Below are positions 33,657-41,398 of a DNA stretch of 64,000 bases, in pieces. Both the position numbers and the translations under genes were made by a program. Below the pieces are notes generated by a model, which did not search any database, was not told the origin of the DNA, and was given only the letters and a program-made list of their open reading frames with translations. The stretch's first letter is position 1, and each line of letters starts with the position of its first letter. The stretch comes from CADCWK01 sp965218235 (GTDB lineage Bacteria > Chloroflexota > Chloroflexia > Thermomicrobiales > UBA6265). The stretch is from assembly GCA_965218235.1 (NCBI GenBank), contig OZ244596.1:1798001-1862000 (forward strand). Direction: 5' to 3'.

Positions 33657-34082
33657 ATGCAGCGGGTAGCGGGACAGTTCGTCGTCAAGAAGTTTGCTGA
33701 CCAGCTCCTGGGGTCGGATGAGAAACAGGCTCAGCAGCAGCAACAGGGCAACACGCCGGAGCAGCAGCCCCAGCAGCAGTACGCCTCCGCGGCGCCGGCG
33801 ACCCCAGCCCAGGCGACCGGTGGCGAGCTCAATGGAAGCATGATCTACGACGACGATGGCAACCGCCTCGGGATCGCCCGTCACCTCGCCGACGTCTCGG
33901 TCTACCTCGTCTCCCACACGGCAGCCGAGCTGAACCGAAACCTTCAGAACACGATCGTCGACCCGGACATGGAGCTGCGGCTCAGTACCGACGGCAACGG
34001 CCGCGTCACCGGGCTCATCTACGTACCGTCCTCGGCCCGGGCCGCCCAGAACATCCCCGGCATCCGCTCCGACGATATTTAG
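33657..34082 (+). CDS. Hypothetical protein with Gln-rich linker
   Basis: A 141-aa protein of unrecognised family. Residues 1-20 look helical and amphipathic (VVKKFADQLLG), about 25-60 are low-complexity Gln/Pro/Ala, and about 60-135 look like a small folded alpha/beta domain (SMIYDDDGNRLGIARHLADVSVYLVSHTA split as SMIYDDDGNRLG and SVYLVSHTAAELN). There is no signal peptide. ATG 33657 is preferred because GGGAG lies six bases upstream. Good ribosome site, sensible composition and a free-standing position suggest a real gene; I assign no function. Confidence 0.6.
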   Translation: MQRVAGQFVVKKFADQLLGSDEKQAQQQQQGNTPEQQPQQQYASAAPATPAQATGGELNGSMIYDDDGNRLGIARHLADVSVYLVSHTAAELNRNLQNTIVDPDMELRLSTDGNGRVTGLIYVPSSARAAQNIPGIRSDDI

Positions 34083-34191
34083 TGGCAGGACTCGCCCGAG
34101 GCGACCGTTCCGCAGCGGTGTGGGCGTGCTCCGCCCGCCGAAGCGGGATCTCGACACAGGGCGAGATGGGCTTCGTGACCACCGGCCGGCA

Positions 34192-34701
34192 TCAGCCCCA
34201 CAAGTCGGCGGCGTAGGCGGCCAGCGACCGCTGGTAGCGCTGGAACAACCCCGCCCCGCGGGAGTCGGCCAGCAGCAGCGCCTCGATCAGGCCGGCCAGA
34301 GCGGCGTCTGGCTGCCCGGCGGTGTTGCGGGCCAGCGCGAGGAAGCAGGCGATCCCGAGGTCCTCCGGGAACGCCGTCGCACCCTCCTCCAGCACCGCGA
34401 CCGAACCGGCCAGGTCGCCGACGTTCCGGAGGGTGCTGCCGTACTGGACGACCATCCGCGACCGGAGCTCGTCCGGCAGGCCCAGGTCGAGCGCCCGCCG
34501 GTACTGCGCGGCGGCATCGTGCTCCCGCCCGGCGGAGTCGAGCGACCCGGCGTAGGCGAAGACGAGCCGGGCGTCGTCCGGATGCTGGCCCAGCATTCGC
34601 TCGAAGTGGGCGATCGCCTCCGCCTCGGACCCATCGCGTCCGAGCGCCTCGCCCCGATCGATCTCCGCCGAGATGCTGTCCGAACGCTTGCTGTCAGCCA
34701 T
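34192..34701 (-). CDS. Tetratricopeptide-repeat protein
   Basis: A 169-aa soluble protein made mostly of TPR-like helix pairs: EAIAHFERMLGQHPDDARLVFAYAGSLDS quoted in part (EAIAHFERMLGQHPDD), then HDAAAQYRRALDLGLPDELR and GSVAVLEEGATAFPEDLGI. It resembles short bacterial TPR_5-type proteins likely used in protein-protein contact. ATG 34701 follows GGGGAG by seven bases, and the alternative ATG 34728 has none. It is divergent from the B3/B4 gene (101-bp gap). The partner is unknown. Confidence 0.8.
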   Translation of the reverse strand: MADSKRSDSISAEIDRGEALGRDGSEAEAIAHFERMLGQHPDDARLVFAYAGSLDSAGREHDAAAQYRRALDLGLPDELRSRMVVQYGSTLRNVGDLAGSVAVLEEGATAFPEDLGIACFLALARNTAGQPDAALAGLIEALLLADSRGAGLFQRYQRSLAAYAADLWG

Positions 34702-34802
34702 CGTCCACTCCCCGGTCTGATGCGTCATTTCGGGTGCCCTTAGAGGGCTGATATACTCACCCGGTTCTTCTGATTGCCACGTCCAGCGAGGTCTCTCTCC
34801 GA

Positions 34803-35573
34803 ATGCTGACCTTCTCGATCCACCCTGACGTGTTCGAGCGCCTGCCGAACGTGCGGATCGTCGCGGTCGTCGCGACTGGTCTCGACAACAGCGTACCGCG
34901 CCCGGACATCGAACAGCGCTGGCGGGAGATCTGGGACGCTACGCCGGAACGGTTCGCCGGCCTCGGCAGCGCCCAGTCCCACCACCGGGTCGCGCCGTGG
35001 CGGACGCAGATGACCAGCATCGGCGTCTCGCCGAAGAAGCACCCGGTCGCGATCGAATCGATCATCCGGCGGGCGATCAAGGGCGGCGAGCCGTTCCTGA
35101 TCAATCCGCTGGTCGACTGGTACAACGGCGTCTCCCTGGCCAATGTGCTGCCGGCTGGAGCGTTCGACGCGGGCGACCTCGTCGCAGCCGGCGGGCACCT
35201 CGAGCTGCGCATGACCCGCGAGGGCGACCGCTTCCATGTCCTTGGCGCCGATGGGCCGGAACCGGTCGCGGCCGGGGAGATCGGCTACGCGGTCGGGGAC
35301 ACGATCCTGACCCGGCACCTGGCCTGGCGACAGAGCGTCGAGGCGATGGTCACGCCCTCGACGACGAGCGTGATCGTCATGTCGGAGACGATCGACGCGA
35401 TCGAGCGGGCTGAGCCAGGTACCGCCGAGGCGATGCGCCGTGCGATCACCGAGGGTCTGGCCGAGGCGTTCGATGTCGAACCGGCCGGGGCGCTGCTGAC
35501 GGCGGCCAGCCCGTCTGTCGCCTGGGAGGTCTCCGGCGTGGCGCGGCAGGTCCCGGCCGGGGAGGGTGTGTAG
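34803..35573 (+). CDS. B3/B4 tRNA-binding-domain protein
   Basis: A 256-aa stand-alone protein with the B3/B4 domain found in the phenylalanyl-tRNA synthetase beta subunit, where it edits mischarged tRNA. Marks include PVAIESIIRRAIKGGEPFLINPLVDWYNGVSL quoted in part (ESIIRRAIKGG, INPLVDWYNGVSL) and AGEIGYAVGDTILTRHLAWRQ in part (GYAVGDTILTRHLAWRQ). Free-standing B3/B4 proteins are common, and their activity (aminoacyl-tRNA or D-amino-acid handling) is not settled. It directly abuts the next gene: its stop is followed at once by the ATG of an ABC ATPase, so the two are one operon. Confidence 0.85.
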   Translation: MLTFSIHPDVFERLPNVRIVAVVATGLDNSVPRPDIEQRWREIWDATPERFAGLGSAQSHHRVAPWRTQMTSIGVSPKKHPVAIESIIRRAIKGGEPFLINPLVDWYNGVSLANVLPAGAFDAGDLVAAGGHLELRMTREGDRFHVLGADGPEPVAAGEIGYAVGDTILTRHLAWRQSVEAMVTPSTTSVIVMSETIDAIERAEPGTAEAMRRAITEGLAEAFDVEPAGALLTAASPSVAWEVSGVARQVPAGEGV

Positions 35574-36440
35574 ATGGCCGCTCATGCTGAGTCGAACGGC
35601 CACAATCCAGCCAACGTCGTGCTGGCCTTCGACGATGTCCGGGTCTGGACGGCCGAGGGGGCGCAGCTCCTTCGTGGCGTGACCTGGCAGGTCCGGACCG
35701 GGGAGCACTGGGCCGTGCTCGGGGCCAACGGGGCCGGCAAGAGCACGCTCCTGTCGCTCGCAGCGGCCCGGCGTCACCCCTCGTCCGGGGTGGTCTCGAT
35801 CCTCGGCCGGCGGATGGGCGAGACGATGGTCTTTCGGCTCTGGGAGGTGATCGGCGTTGTCGATCCCAACATCCGGCTGCCGGACGAGCTGACCTGCGCC
35901 GCGGCGGTCCTGACGGGGTTGACCGGCTCGCTCCGGCCGCAGTTCGAGCGGATCGGTCCGGGCGATGAGTCCCGGGCGATGGGACTGCTCGATCAGCTCG
36001 GCTGCCTCGATCTCGCGGACCGGACCCTGGCGACGTGTAGCCAGGGCGAGCGCCAGCGGGTTCGAATCGCCCGGGCGCTGATGACCCGGCCGCGCCTGCT
36101 GCTGCTGGACGAGCCGGCGACCGGGCTGGACCTGCCGGCCCGCGAGGCGCTACTCGCCGCCGTGACGGACCTGCGCGTCTCGGATCCGGAGCTGGCGATC
36201 GTCGTGGTCGCGCATCACCTGGAGGACCTGCCGTCCGGGACGAACAAGGCGATGCTGATGGCGAAGGGCGAGTCGGTCGCGCAGGGGCCGGCGGCGGAGA
36301 TCCTGACGAGCGGACCGATATCGGCTTGCTTCGGCATCCCGGTCGAGGTCACGGAGCGGGACGGCCGCTGGTCTGCCCACGCCTTGCCGGGCTGGCGGCG
36401 GTCGAATGCGCCAGATCCCGTTGCTCAGTCTGGCGAATAA
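35574..36440 (+). CDS. Stand-alone ABC transporter ATPase subunit
   Basis: A 288-aa ATP-binding protein with a single nucleotide-binding domain. Walker A is GANGAGKST (residues 50-58), the signature is the unusual CSQGERQR (155-162) in place of LSGGQ, and Walker B is LLLLDEPATGLD (175-186), with a histidine switch in VVVAHHLED. The CSQGE signature and layout recall ModF/PhnN-like orphan ATPases rather than importer ATPases. Its start immediately follows the B3/B4 stop. No permease is nearby. Its last 16 bp overlap the convergent SufR-like gene. Confidence 0.88.
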   Translation: MAAHAESNGHNPANVVLAFDDVRVWTAEGAQLLRGVTWQVRTGEHWAVLGANGAGKSTLLSLAAARRHPSSGVVSILGRRMGETMVFRLWEVIGVVDPNIRLPDELTCAAAVLTGLTGSLRPQFERIGPGDESRAMGLLDQLGCLDLADRTLATCSQGERQRVRIARALMTRPRLLLLDEPATGLDLPAREALLAAVTDLRVSDPELAIVVVAHHLEDLPSGTNKAMLMAKGESVAQGPAAEILTSGPISACFGIPVEVTERDGRWSAHALPGWRRSNAPDPVAQSGE

Positions 36441-37171
36441 CCGGTCCGCCCCGAAAGATTTGGCGTAATCGGAGTAATCAGGTACGCGCAGGCGTGATGG
36501 CCGGCGACGCGGTGAGCGATGCGCTGGACGGTCGCGTCCGGCATCAGGGCCTGGAGGAACTGCAACTCGGTCCCGCAGGCGTGGCCGAAGCGGAGCGCGA
36601 CGTTGAGCACCGCGCAGTTGTGTTCCCGGATCAGGAACGTGCCGTCGTCCTGCCGGACGGAGTCGGCCAGGTAGCCGTCGTCATCGAGGATCCGGGCGAT
36701 CTCAGCCACCCGGTCGCCGAGGCTGAGGCCGTCGGTCCGCGTCCGGGCGTCGGCCAGCCGGCGCTCGGCCCGGCGGACGAAGATGTGCCGGAGCATCTCC
36801 GGGTCCTCGTCGGCGAGGTAGCCCAGCAGCTCGTTGGTCAGGTCGGCGTAGCGGCGCGGGAACAGCGCGTCGCCGGCGTCTGTCAGACGGTAGAGGTAGC
36901 GCGGCCGGCCCGGTCCGGCCGATTCGGTCCGAAAGGTGACGAGATCATCACGGGTGAGCGCCGCCATGTGCTGCCGGACGCCACTGGGGGTCATATCGAC
37001 GGTCTGGGCGATCCCCTCGGCGTCGAGCTCCCCCTGCCGCTTGAGTGCGGAGACGATCCGCCGTCGCCCGTCCGGCAGGCCTCGGATGGCGGCTGTTACC
37101 TGCCCGACGCGATCGAGCGGCGGCGAGTCGACTGTCGGGCTGGTTGGGGCCGGCGGTTCCGCTGGGGACAT
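36425..37171 (-). CDS. SufR-like winged-helix regulator with C-terminal cysteines
   Basis: A 248-aa repressor-type regulator. The winged helix spans about residues 35-100 (LDAEGIAQTVDMTPSGVRQHMAAL). The C-terminal sensor has cysteines at 186, 199 and 228 with spacing C-x12-C-x13-A-x14-C. This is the spacing of SufR, the 2Fe-2S repressor of Fe-S assembly genes, except that the third ligand is Ala213. A cluster with a non-Cys ligand, or a different sensed signal, is possible. ATG 37171 follows GGAG. An 18-bp palindrome lies in its promoter and also under the -35 of the divergent VOC gene. No suf genes are in the window, so the target appears to be the flavin/VOC genes. Confidence 0.85.
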   Translation of the reverse strand: MSPAEPPAPTSPTVDSPPLDRVGQVTAAIRGLPDGRRRIVSALKRQGELDAEGIAQTVDMTPSGVRQHMAALTRDDLVTFRTESAGPGRPRYLYRLTDAGDALFPRRYADLTNELLGYLADEDPEMLRHIFVRRAERRLADARTRTDGLSLGDRVAEIARILDDDGYLADSVRQDDGTFLIREHNCAVLNVALRFGHACGTELQFLQALMPDATVQRIAHRVAGHHACAYLITPITPNLSGRTGYSPD

Positions 37172-37229
37172 GGATACTCCAGGCAATGGTCAGGCTGGGT
37201 GAAGTATAGAGCGATTGAGCAAGCCGACG

Positions 37230-37276
37230 ATTATAAAAAGCAAATGCTTGCTTTATTGCCAGGCGATGCCTATGCT
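37230..37276. promoter_or_regulatory. Divergent promoters sharing an 18-bp palindromic operator
   Basis: Palindrome AAAGCAA-ATGC-TTGCTTT at 37237-37254. For the minus strand, a -10 TATAAT lies at 37230-37235 next to the palindrome, which fills the spacer. For the plus strand, TTGCTT (37248-37253), a 17-base spacer and TATGCT (37271-37276) form a promoter whose -35 is one arm of the palindrome. Binding there would block both directions. Confidence 0.7.
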
Positions 37277-37333
37277 GGCGATGGACAGGTGGGGGCAAAC
37301 CGGTAACGGGTGTGGACTGCGGGGACGATGCCG

Positions 37334-37780
37334 ATGACCAGCGAGACGACACGCGACACCGCCATGGCACCTACCCAGGGGGTCTACGAGTCGACGCTGG
37401 AGGTCATGGACCTTGCGACGTCCGAGCGGTTCTACGCGGACGTGATCGGCCTGCCGGTCGTCGACCGGTGGCAGGCGCCGCGGGACGCGACCTGGCTCGG
37501 CCTCGGCGGAGGCGGGTTCCTTGGCCTCTGGCCCGTCGCGACGGGATGCGTCAACGCGATCCACCAGGGTCGTGGTGGCAGCCATGTGCATTTCGCCCTG
37601 CGCGTGCCGCCCGGTTCACTGGCCGGTCTGGCCGATCGGTTGGAACGGGCGGCGTACACGACCGAATGGCGGCATTTCGGGCAGGGGAATGTGGCACTCT
37701 ACGTCGCGGACCCTGACGGCAACGTCGTGGAACTGACGGAACTGGTCGTGCGCTGGGATGGTCAGCCCGATCGCGGCTGA
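37334..37780 (+). CDS. VOC-family (glyoxalase/dioxygenase-fold) protein
   Basis: A single-domain vicinal-oxygen-chelate protein of 148 aa. It shows the paired beta-alpha-beta-beta-beta pattern: TLEVMDLATSERFYADVIGLPVV split as LEVMDLATSERFYADVIGL, SHVHFALRVPPG (metal His) and NVALYVADPDGNVVEL (closing strand with metal Glu). Such proteins are metal-dependent isomerases, dioxygenases or resistance proteins; the substrate cannot be read. ATG 37334 fits best with GGGGA eight bases upstream; ATG 37328 is also possible. Its promoter carries the palindrome shared with the SufR-like regulator. Confidence 0.85.
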   Translation: MTSETTRDTAMAPTQGVYESTLEVMDLATSERFYADVIGLPVVDRWQAPRDATWLGLGGGGFLGLWPVATGCVNAIHQGRGGSHVHFALRVPPGSLAGLADRLERAAYTTEWRHFGQGNVALYVADPDGNVVELTELVVRWDGQPDRG

Positions 37781-37841
37781 CAACGATGAGTAGAACCGTG
37801 TCGGTTGACCGGCGATCCGGGACGACGCGGCCGCGAGATGG

Positions 37842-38492
37842 ATGAGGAACGGGATGCGGAACGACGGCGAAGCGCGGTTGGGACTGCCTGAACACGCGAT
37901 CGACAACCGCCCGCTCCGGATGGTCGGACTCGGCGGGAGCATGGGCCGCGGCGCCCAGAGCCGGATGGTTCTCGAAGCGTCCCTTGCGATGGCGGCCGGC
38001 GCCGGCGCCGAGACGGTCCTTGTCGATGTCCGGGATCTCGACTTCCCGGTCTACAACCCGGACCTCCGCGTCGATGCCTACGGCGCGAAGCTGGCCTGGT
38101 TCCTCGAGGAGGTCCGGGGAGCCGACGCGATCCTGCTCTGCTCCCCGACCTACCACGGCACGATGTCCGGGGCGATCAAGAACGCGCTGGACTACCTCCA
38201 GTTCCTCGGTGGGGACCGCCCGCCCTACCTGACTGGCAAGGCCGTCGGGTTGATGTCGGTCGGCAGCCTGACCGCCGTCAACACGATCACCGCGCTCGAC
38301 CACACGACGCGCAGCCTGAACGGCAACATCGCCCCGACGACGGTGGTGATCCCGAATGGCTCGGTCGACGTCGCCGCCCGGCGTTTCATCGAGCCGGCAA
38401 CCCGGGGTCGCGTCGAGGCGATGATGACGCAGGTCCTGGAGCTGGCCCAGGTCCTCTCGCCGCTGCGCCGCTCCCGCGTCCGCGAGGTCTGA
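37842..38492 (+). CDS. NADPH-dependent FMN reductase (flavodoxin fold)
   Basis: A 216-aa flavoprotein of the NADPH-dependent FMN reductase/SsuE-ArsH group. The FMN phosphate loop reads GGSMGRGAQSR, and SPTYHGTMSGAIKNALDYL binds the flavin ring. It probably supplies reduced flavin or reduces quinones or azo compounds. ATG 37842 or ATG 37854 (after AGGAAC) may be the start. It lies 61 bp after the VOC gene and 2 bp before the PNPOx-like gene on the same strand, so all three may form one unit under the SufR-like regulator. Confidence 0.88.
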   Translation: MRNGMRNDGEARLGLPEHAIDNRPLRMVGLGGSMGRGAQSRMVLEASLAMAAGAGAETVLVDVRDLDFPVYNPDLRVDAYGAKLAWFLEEVRGADAILLCSPTYHGTMSGAIKNALDYLQFLGGDRPPYLTGKAVGLMSVGSLTAVNTITALDHTTRSLNGNIAPTTVVIPNGSVDVAARRFIEPATRGRVEAMMTQVLELAQVLSPLRRSRVREV

Positions 38493-38494
38493 CG

Positions 38495-38866
38495 GTGACC
38501 ACCTCGCTGCCGCTCACGGACGAGCAGCTCGCCGAGCGTAACGGCTACCTGACGACGACCGGCCGTGTCTCCGGCCGGCCGCACGAGATCGAGATCTGGT
38601 TCGGCGTCGCGCCGGATCGCCGAACGGTCTACCTGCTCTCCGGTGGCGGTGACCGGGCCGACTGGGTCCGCAACATCGACCGCGACGGCGTGGCCACGTT
38701 CCGCGTCCTTGGGGTGACGCACGAGGGGATTGCCCGCCAGGCGTCCGACGCCGAGAAGCAAACGGCACGGGAGTCGCTGGCGGCGAAGTACTACGGCTGG
38801 TCGGGCGGGGAGCTGCCGAACGACTGGTCACGGTCGGCGTTGCCTATCGCGATCGACCTCTCATAG
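38495..38866 (+). CDS. PNPOx-like deazaflavin-dependent nitroreductase-family protein (DUF385 type)
   Basis: A small split-barrel protein of 123 aa. The YLTTTGRVSGRPHEIEIWF block, then VYLLSGGGDRADWVRNI, matches the DUF385/F420-dependent nitroreductase group, in which the first block forms the cofactor pocket. Whether it uses F420, FMN or haem cannot be decided. The GTG start lies two bases after the FMN reductase stop, so it is translationally coupled to that gene, which suggests flavin chemistry in common. Confidence 0.82.
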   Translation: MTTSLPLTDEQLAERNGYLTTTGRVSGRPHEIEIWFGVAPDRRTVYLLSGGGDRADWVRNIDRDGVATFRVLGVTHEGIARQASDAEKQTARESLAAKYYGWSGGELPNDWSRSALPIAIDLS

Positions 38867-38877
38867 CCTGCTGGCTC

Positions 38878-39384
38878 CTACTCCCCCGTAACCCCGTCAA
38901 TCGCCTCCCGCAGCAGATCCGCATGGCCGACGTGACGGGCGGTTTCCTCGATCATGTGCAATACGATCCAGCGCAGGGTGAAGCCTGGACGATTCGGTGG
39001 CGACATCGCGGCGACATCGTCCAGGCTATGTGATCCTACGATTCGGTCGGCTGTGGCGCATTCCTCCCGGTAATCGGCGATGAGGGCGACGGTGTCGTCA
39101 TCCCGTTCAATCCGCCAGTACCGTTGGGGGTCGGCGTCATCCCAGAGAGAGGCGAGGTCCTCGCCGCCAAAGCGCTCCCGGAACCATGACCGTTCAACAT
39201 CGGTCAGGTGTTTGACCAACCCAAGCAGCGTCAGGCCGGACGACTCATGCCGATGCCGGAGCTGCTCATCGTCGAGGCCATCCATCTTGCAGATCAGCGT
39301 CTCGCGCTGCCGGTTGAGGAAGGCAAGCGTCAGTTCCCGCTCGGTCGCGGCAGGCGGAGGGTCGACCCGTTGACACTGATCCAT
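38878..39384 (-). CDS. DinB/DUF664-family protein (copy 1)
   Basis: A 168-aa four-helix-bundle protein of the DinB/mycothiol-transferase-like superfamily. Metal-site histidines are in LVKHLTDVERSWF and near the end in EETARHVGHADLLRE. The DUF664-type ending (EAIDGVTGE) is clear. Members are thiol-dependent S-transferases or metal hydrolases; the substrate is unknown. ATG 39384 follows GAGGAG. It is strongly similar to the neighbour at 39418-39945 (33 bp upstream on the same strand), so this is a tandem duplication, probably one transcript. Confidence 0.88.
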   Translation of the reverse strand: MDQCQRVDPPPAATERELTLAFLNRQRETLICKMDGLDDEQLRHRHESSGLTLLGLVKHLTDVERSWFRERFGGEDLASLWDDADPQRYWRIERDDDTVALIADYREECATADRIVGSHSLDDVAAMSPPNRPGFTLRWIVLHMIEETARHVGHADLLREAIDGVTGE

Positions 39385-39417
39385 CGCACTCGCTCCTCGT
39401 GATGAAGGGGAGACTGA

Positions 39418-39945
39418 CTACTCTCCCGTCGCCCCGTCGATCGTCTCGCGCATGAGGTCCGCATGCCCGACGTGGCGCGCGGTCTCCTCGACGAGGTGGA
39501 TCACGACCCAGCGCACGGCCATGTCCCGTTCGGCCTCATCCCGGACGAAGCTGACCCCCGCGTCGAGACCTCGCTCCCGGATGATGGCGTCGGACCGGTC
39601 GCCTTCGGCGCGGTAGCCAGCGATGATCGCGGCGGACGTGTCGTCCGGTTCGATCCGCCAGTAGCGCTGAGGGTCGGCGGGATCCCAGTAATGGCGGATG
39701 TCCTCGCCGCCAACGATACCGCGGACCCAGCTTCGCTCGACGTCCGTCAGGTGTTTGATGATGCCGAGCAGCGTGAGGCCCGATGGCTGGTGCGGCCGGC
39801 GGAGCTGCTCATCGTCGAGGCCGTCCAGCTTCCAGAGTAGCGTGTCGCGCTCGTAGGCGAGATAACCCAGGAGCATGTCGAGCTCCGGCCCGCCGAAGTC
39901 CGGCCCACGCCGCTGGTCTTCCTTCATCACGTTCAGCATCGCCAC
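39418..39945 (-). CDS. DinB/DUF664-family protein (copy 2)
   Basis: A 175-aa paralogue of copy 1, sharing LDGLDDEQLR, SGLTLLG-IKHLTDVERSW, DPQRYWRIE and ETARHVGHADLMRETIDGATGE-type blocks (quoted as HVGHADLMRETIDG). GTG 39945 is chosen because GGGAG lies seven bases upstream; ATG 39939 and ATG 39927 are alternatives. The frame remains open far upstream, but that part is shadow sequence. It is probably the first gene of the two-gene DinB unit. Confidence 0.85.
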   Translation of the reverse strand: MAMLNVMKEDQRRGPDFGGPELDMLLGYLAYERDTLLWKLDGLDDEQLRRPHQPSGLTLLGIIKHLTDVERSWVRGIVGGEDIRHYWDPADPQRYWRIEPDDTSAAIIAGYRAEGDRSDAIIRERGLDAGVSFVRDEAERDMAVRWVVIHLVEETARHVGHADLMRETIDGATGE

Positions 39946-40072
39946 GCTCAGTCTCCCGTCATTCGCACCGTCTGCCCTACCGTCGCGGCCCACCTGCGTC
40001 GCTCCGCGCTCTTCGACCATAGACCAGTTTGTGGACAGCCCACGCCCCATTGGACCCGACAGGAACCATGCA

Positions 40073-40133
40073 AAAGCCCCCTCGTCATCCGATGCGTCCT
40101 CGGAGGGACGAAAGCGAGATGGGGAGGGGGCTC
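40073..40133 (-). terminator. Rho-independent terminator of the dehydrogenase gene
   Basis: On the minus strand AGCCCCCTC (40125-40133) and GAGGGGGCT (40076-40084) form a stem followed by TTTTGC (40071-40076). It lies 15 bp after the stop at 40149. Confidence 0.75.
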
Positions 40134-40148
40134 GGTGTGGGGCACGAA

Positions 40149-41177
40149 CTACCCGTTTGGTGCGACCTGGACCTTCATGCCGCTGCCCTTGCGGGCGATG
40201 TCGACGGCCTCCTCGAAGTCCGCCAGGGGCAGCGTGTGGCTGACCATCTTCACCGAGTCGATCGCGTCCGTCGCGAGGATGTCGAGGGCCGGACCATAGG
40301 AGTTGCGAACCGCCATCGTGCCCATGATGGTGATCTCCTGGTTGTAGATCCGGAAGGCCTCGTACTCGGCCTTCTGGCCTGGCGGGCAAACGCCGAACAG
40401 AAGCAGCTTGCCGCCCCGGATCACCGCGTCCATCGCCATGCTCGCCACCCGTGTGACGCCGGTCGCTTCGATCACGTTGTCGAAGCCGCGCGGAGCAAGG
40501 TCGCGAAGGCCGTCGAGCGAGGTCGCGACGTGCTCGATGCCGAACTCATCCTTCGCCCGCGCCAGCCGCGACTCGTTGATGTCGATCAGCGCGACCTGCG
40601 AGGCGCCGTTGAACCCGGCCATCTGGGCGTTGATCAGCCCCATCGGGCCAGCCCCGTAGATCAGGTAGCTCTCGCCGACCTGCGGGCTCAGGCGGTGGAA
40701 GCCGCGGACCGCGCAGCAGACTGGCTCGATCAGCGCACCGGTCGCGTAGCTCATGCTGTCCGGCAGCTTGTAGAGCGTCCGGATCGGGACCGAGGCGTAC
40801 TCCGCGAAGCCGCCGGGGACGGTCAGGCCGACTGCTCCGAACCGCTCGCAGAGGTTGTACTGACCGCGGTGGCAGAAGAAGCACTCGCCGCAGTTGAGCG
40901 TCGGGTCGACGCCGACGCGGTCGCCGACCTTGAAGTCGACCGCGCCCTGCTCGACGTCGGCCAGCTCCGAGCCGAGCTGGACGATCTCGCCGGCCAGCTC
41001 ATGGCCCGGGATGTTCGGATAGGTGGCGATGGGGAACTCGCCGTCGATGATGTGGAGGTCGGTGCCGCAGATGCCGGTCGCCATGACCCTGATCAGGGCG
41101 TCGCGGGGGCCGACGACCGGGTCCGGCACGTCGGTGACCTGGACGCTGTGGGGTGTCTCGATGAGGACTGCGCGCAT
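40149..41177 (-). CDS. Zinc-dependent medium-chain dehydrogenase (polyol/threonine dehydrogenase-like)
   Basis: An NAD(P)-dependent MDR-family dehydrogenase of 342 aa. Catalytic zinc ligands are Cys37 (GICGTDLH) and His59-Glu60 (PGHE), with the second-shell Glu151 (LIEPVCC). The structural zinc site is Cys96, 99, 102 and 110 (CGECFFCHRGQYNLC). The Rossmann loop is YGAGPMGL (174-181). Sorbitol, arabitol or other polyol oxidation is the likeliest role, because it lies downstream of a carbohydrate importer on the same strand; threonine dehydrogenase is the alternative. AAAGGT precedes ATG 41177. A 137-bp inverted-repeat element separates it from the permeases. Confidence 0.88.
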   Translation of the reverse strand: MRAVLIETPHSVQVTDVPDPVVGPRDALIRVMATGICGTDLHIIDGEFPIATYPNIPGHELAGEIVQLGSELADVEQGAVDFKVGDRVGVDPTLNCGECFFCHRGQYNLCERFGAVGLTVPGGFAEYASVPIRTLYKLPDSMSYATGALIEPVCCAVRGFHRLSPQVGESYLIYGAGPMGLINAQMAGFNGASQVALIDINESRLARAKDEFGIEHVATSLDGLRDLAPRGFDNVIEATGVTRVASMAMDAVIRGGKLLLFGVCPPGQKAEYEAFRIYNQEITIMGTMAVRNSYGPALDILATDAIDSVKMVSHTLPLADFEEAVDIARKGSGMKVQVAPNG

Positions 41178-41223
41178 GGGGATACCTTTCGAGCGACTTG
41201 ATGTGAGATGCGATCGGGCACGG

Positions 41224-41360
41224 ACCGGCCCTGAGGGGTCCGGCGAAAGAACATGGGATTCGTCGTGGCCTTCCCCCGCTACGCCTCATGATCGCGGCGT
41301 CGCTCTCGGAAGTCATCGTGGAATCCGATGCCGTCTAGCCGGACCCCTCAGGGCCGGTCC
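41224..41360. repeat. 23-bp perfect inverted-repeat pair (137-bp element)
   Basis: Arms at 41224-41246 and 41338-41360 are exact reverse complements (GGACCGGCCCTGAGGGG plus TCCGGC and its complement). Each arm also contains its own GGACC/GGTCC symmetry. Inner GGATTC/GAATCC symmetry is present. No coding capacity. It may be a non-autonomous element or an intercistronic RNA stem between the permease and dehydrogenase genes. Confidence 0.75.
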
Positions 41361-41398
41361 TGTTCAGCGTCGACCGGCCCGGGCCGACATAAGGAAGT

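Noticed and set aside
36055..36075. tRNA T-loop-like GGGTTCGAATCGCCC
   Set aside because: It lies inside the coding sequence of the ABC ATPase and has no cloverleaf context.
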